From Planctomycetales bacterium (GTDB lineage Bacteria > Planctomycetota > Phycisphaerae > SM23-33), in the NCBI GenBank assembly GCA_030673005.1, contig DAOVFI010000072.1:1-9382 (forward strand): a stretch of DNA of 9,382 nt. The letters run 5' to 3'. The notes under the pieces were generated by a model. The model did not search any database, was not told the DNA's origin, and saw only the letters and a list, made by a program, of their open reading frames with translations. Below are positions 7,639 to 9,382 of this stretch, in pieces. A program made the translations under genes and the position numbers. Positions within the stretch are counted from its first letter, which is position 1. Every line of letters begins with the position of its first letter.

Positions 7639-7766
7639 GGGTGCCATGCCTTCACGCGCAGCGAAGCGGAGCGTGTAGGCATGTTTACGCCCTTCGCTGC
7701 GAGGCTCCAAATCGCGAAGTATAGCGATTTGGAGACCTCTGCGCTACGGGTGAAAACATGGCACCC
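7639..7766. repeat. Nested hairpin element between the large VWA gene and the DUF4175-like gene
   Basis: The outer arms GGGTGCCATG (7639-7648) and CATGGCACCC (7757-7766) are perfect complements, and the match extends inward to 17 of 20 positions. Inside are two more perfect stems: CGCAGCGAAG (7657-7666) with CTTCGCTGCG (7692-7701), and CTCCAAATCGC (7705-7715) with GCGATTTGGAG (7724-7734) around an 8-base loop. The whole could fold as a closed branched structure with two arms. An open frame runs through it from 7609 but only translates repeat. The element resembles the one at 382-466 in layout and in its GTGCCA/TGGCAC ends. It occupies most of the 201-base gap between genes 4 and 5. Confidence 0.78.
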
Positions 7767-7791
7767 ATTAGAATTCGTGTTACAAACAACC

Positions 7792-7797
7792 AGGAGG
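7792..7797 (+). promoter_or_regulatory. Ribosome binding site of the DUF4175-like gene
   Basis: AGGAGG is a full Shine-Dalgarno match, eight bases before the ATG at 7806. It decides that start: the ATG at 7801, only three bases away, opens a frame that stops after two codons (ATG CTA TGA). It is the strongest such signal in the window. Confidence 0.8.
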
Positions 7798-7805
7798 TTG
7801 ATGCT

Positions 7806-9382
7806 ATGACACGCATCGCTATCGGAAAAAACGTGCTGCCGGGGCCGATCGAAACGATCCTTCGCAGACTGATCTGGCGCGCCAGGGCGGCCCTTACCCT
7901 TCGCGGCGTGCTGTTCACGCTGGCTGCGGCGCTGCTGGGGATACTGGTCTCGATGGCGGTTGCCGCCAAGTGGCTGATAGTCGAACCGTGGCAGCATTAC
8001 GCGCTGACGTTCCTGTGGGTCGCCGCCGGGTCCGCCGCCGCTGTTGTGTTCCTGGTCCGTCCGTTGGCGAAGAGTTTTTCGCTGGCGGGCATCGCACGGG
8101 CGATCGAACAGCGGCACCCGGAATTACAGGAGCGGATCAGTTCGACCGTCGAGTTGCTCGGCAGCGACGATGCGCCGGAGATCCGTGGCTCGCAGACCCT
8201 TATCGACGCCTTGGCCGCCGAGGCCGTCGGCGACGTCCGCACCGTTCGCCCTCGGCGGGAAGTTACCTTCCGAAAGGCCCGAACACCGCTGTGCTTCCTG
8301 ACCGGAGCCGCGGCGGTGCTTGCGGTGCTGTGGGCGATCTATCCTGCCCCCGTGGGGCGACTGTTCGCAAAGACACTCGCGCCGTATCTGAACCTGCCGA
8401 ATTTCTTCGCCGACGACCTGCTGGTTACACCCGGCGACTGCGTGGTGGTCGAAGGCGGGCGGTTGGAGGTGGGGGTTTCCATAGACCGCCGGGACGCAGA
8501 CCTGAAACGGAAGGTCACCTCGGCCCAGTTCCGAATCGAGCGCGCCGGCGGCGGGGCCGACAAGGTCTTCGAGATGACCGCCCTCGCCGACGGGTCGTTT
8601 GCCTACACCTCCGGAGCGATTTCGCTCAACAGGCCGCCGGGCCGGTCGTTCAGATACCGCGTCCGCGCCGGCGACGCACTCAGCCGATACTACACGGTAA
8701 CGGTCGAACCCCGTCCCGCCGCCGGTCGAATCGAAGTGGGATACGAATACCCCGACTACATGCAGCGTGCGAATACGACGCCAGGCCCCTGCCACGGGCA
8801 TATCAGCGGACCGGCCGGGGTGGTCGCGACCGTCCGGCTGCACCTGAACAAGCCTGTAGCCCGGGCCGAACTGACCGTCAACGAAGCCACAGCCGAGATA
8901 AGACGGACCGACTCGCTTACTTACTCTTTTACCCACCGCCTCGCCGCCGGCAACGGTGACAGCGCCGGCGCCCGCGGCTCGTGGCGAATGGCGCTGACGG
9001 ACAGGCACGGCTTCAGGAGCGACCCGCTCGAACGCGACATCATCGTCGAGTCCGACTCGCCGCCGACCGTCCGCATCCTCTCGCCGGAACCGAAGAAACT
9101 GAAACTCCGACCCACCGACCGCCTGCCGATTATCTATAACCTTGCCGACGACTTCGGCCTGGACCGGGCGGAGTTGGCCGTCTCGATAGACGGGCGGAGC
9201 GGCAAACCCGTCCGGCTTTCCATTACCGCAGCGCAGAGCAGGCCTGAAATATCCGGGCCTGTGAACCATACCGGACAGACCACGCTCAACCTTGCCGCGC
9301 TGGACCTTACCGGCGCGCGGCAAGTTACCTTTAAAATCCGCGCCAGGGACAATCGACCCAAAGCGCTCGGCGGCCCGCAGGA
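7806..9382 (+). CDS. DUF4175-like membrane protein, N-terminal 525 residues (3' end outside window)
   Basis: The frame starting at the ATG at 7806 stays open to the right edge. Two membrane helices lie at about 33-56 and 64-84, and a third at about 162-179. Between them is the segment LAGIARAIEQRHPELQERIS, which matches the conserved IE..hPEL..R pattern of DUF4175-like proteins. After the third helix come beta-rich regions: NFFADDLLVTPGDCVVVEGG (about 199-218), YEYPDYMQR (about 313-321) and DSPPTVRILSPEP (about 417-429). Then comes LADDFGLDRAEL (about 446-457), a characteristic motif of the family. Such proteins are often more than 800 residues long with a coiled-coil, Q-rich C-terminus, which would lie outside the window. 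In planctomycetes they are commonly found directly after MoxR/DUF58/VWA genes, so it is probably a partner in the same envelope complex. Function is unknown. Confidence 0.88.
   Translation, partial: MTRIAIGKNVLPGPIETILRRLIWRARAALTLRGVLFTLAAALLGILVSMAVAAKWLIVEPWQHYALTFLWVAAGSAAAVVFLVRPLAKSFSLAGIARAIEQRHPELQERISSTVELLGSDDAPEIRGSQTLIDALAAEAVGDVRTVRPRREVTFRKARTPLCFLTGAAAVLAVLWAIYPAPVGRLFAKTLAPYLNLPNFFADDLLVTPGDCVVVEGGRLEVGVSIDRRDADLKRKVTSAQFRIERAGGGADKVFEMTALADGSFAYTSGAISLNRPPGRSFRYRVRAGDALSRYYTVTVEPRPAAGRIEVGYEYPDYMQRANTTPGPCHGHISGPAGVVATVRLHLNKPVARAELTVNEATAEIRRTDSLTYSFTHRLAAGNGDSAGARGSWRMALTDRHGFRSDPLERDIIVESDSPPTVRILSPEPKKLKLRPTDRLPIIYNLADDFGLDRAELAVSIDGRSGKPVRLSITAAQSRPEISGPVNHTGQTTLNLAALDLTGARQVTFKIRARDNRPKALGGPQ

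Noticed and set aside
7609..7809. Open frame of 66 residues between the large VWA and DUF4175-like genes
   Set aside because: It runs through the hairpin element and starts at TTG; it is a by-product of the repeat.
6798..8117. Long minus-strand frame of 439 residues
   Set aside because: It lies opposite two genes with clear family motifs and spans the repeat between them; its sequence is low-complexity Arg/Gln-rich, typical of an antisense shadow in GC-rich DNA.
7970..8959. Plus-strand frame of 329 residues
   Set aside because: It is an out-of-frame shadow of the DUF4175-like gene, Arg/Pro-rich and without recognisable domains.
8124..9323. Long minus-strand frame of 399 residues
   Set aside because: It is antisense to the DUF4175-like gene, which has recognised motifs; no domain is recognisable in the antisense product.

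Overview
The window looks like a piece of a GC-rich (roughly 60% or more by eye) bacterial chromosome, most likely a member of the Planctomycetota and perhaps class Phycisphaerae. That assignment is inferred from gene order, from Shine-Dalgarno signals that are weak or absent at two of the four starts, and from intergenic gaps packed with nested palindromes. It was not tested by a search.

Layout, all on the + strand: (1) the C-terminal end of a MoxR-family AAA+ ATPase (2-376); (2) a 408-base gap filled by two palindromic repeat elements; (3) a complete DUF58/VWA-like protein (785-1723); (4) a 144-base gap made of a polypurine tract facing a polypyrimidine tract; (5) a 786-residue membrane-anchored BatA-like VWA protein (1868-4228); (6) an 85-base junction with a short repeat remnant; (7) a second, very large multi-pass VWA protein of 1096 residues whose VWA fold is interrupted by a helical insert (4314-7604); (8) a 201-base gap holding another nested hairpin element; (9) the first 525 codons of a DUF4175-like membrane protein that runs off the window (7806-9382). 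No coding capacity is supported on the minus strand, and no RNA genes, CRISPR arrays or transposase genes were seen.

The five genes form a Bat-like/MoxR-associated module. A MoxR ATPase, thought to act as a chaperone on metal-binding (MIDAS) VWA proteins, sits beside a soluble DUF58 protein, two membrane-anchored VWA proteins with periplasmic-type beta and amidotransferase-like regions, and a large membrane protein with beta-rich repeats. The plausible joint role is envelope-associated protein complex assembly or stress tolerance, but the substrate is unknown for this arrangement. The general module is known in planctomycetes, so it is not new in itself.

The least ordinary features are the roughly 190-residue helical insert inside the VWA domain of the large protein, an almost perfect 27-base palindrome lying in frame inside that same gene, and palindromic repeat material at every gene junction, several copies of which share TGGCAC/GTGCCA-type ends.
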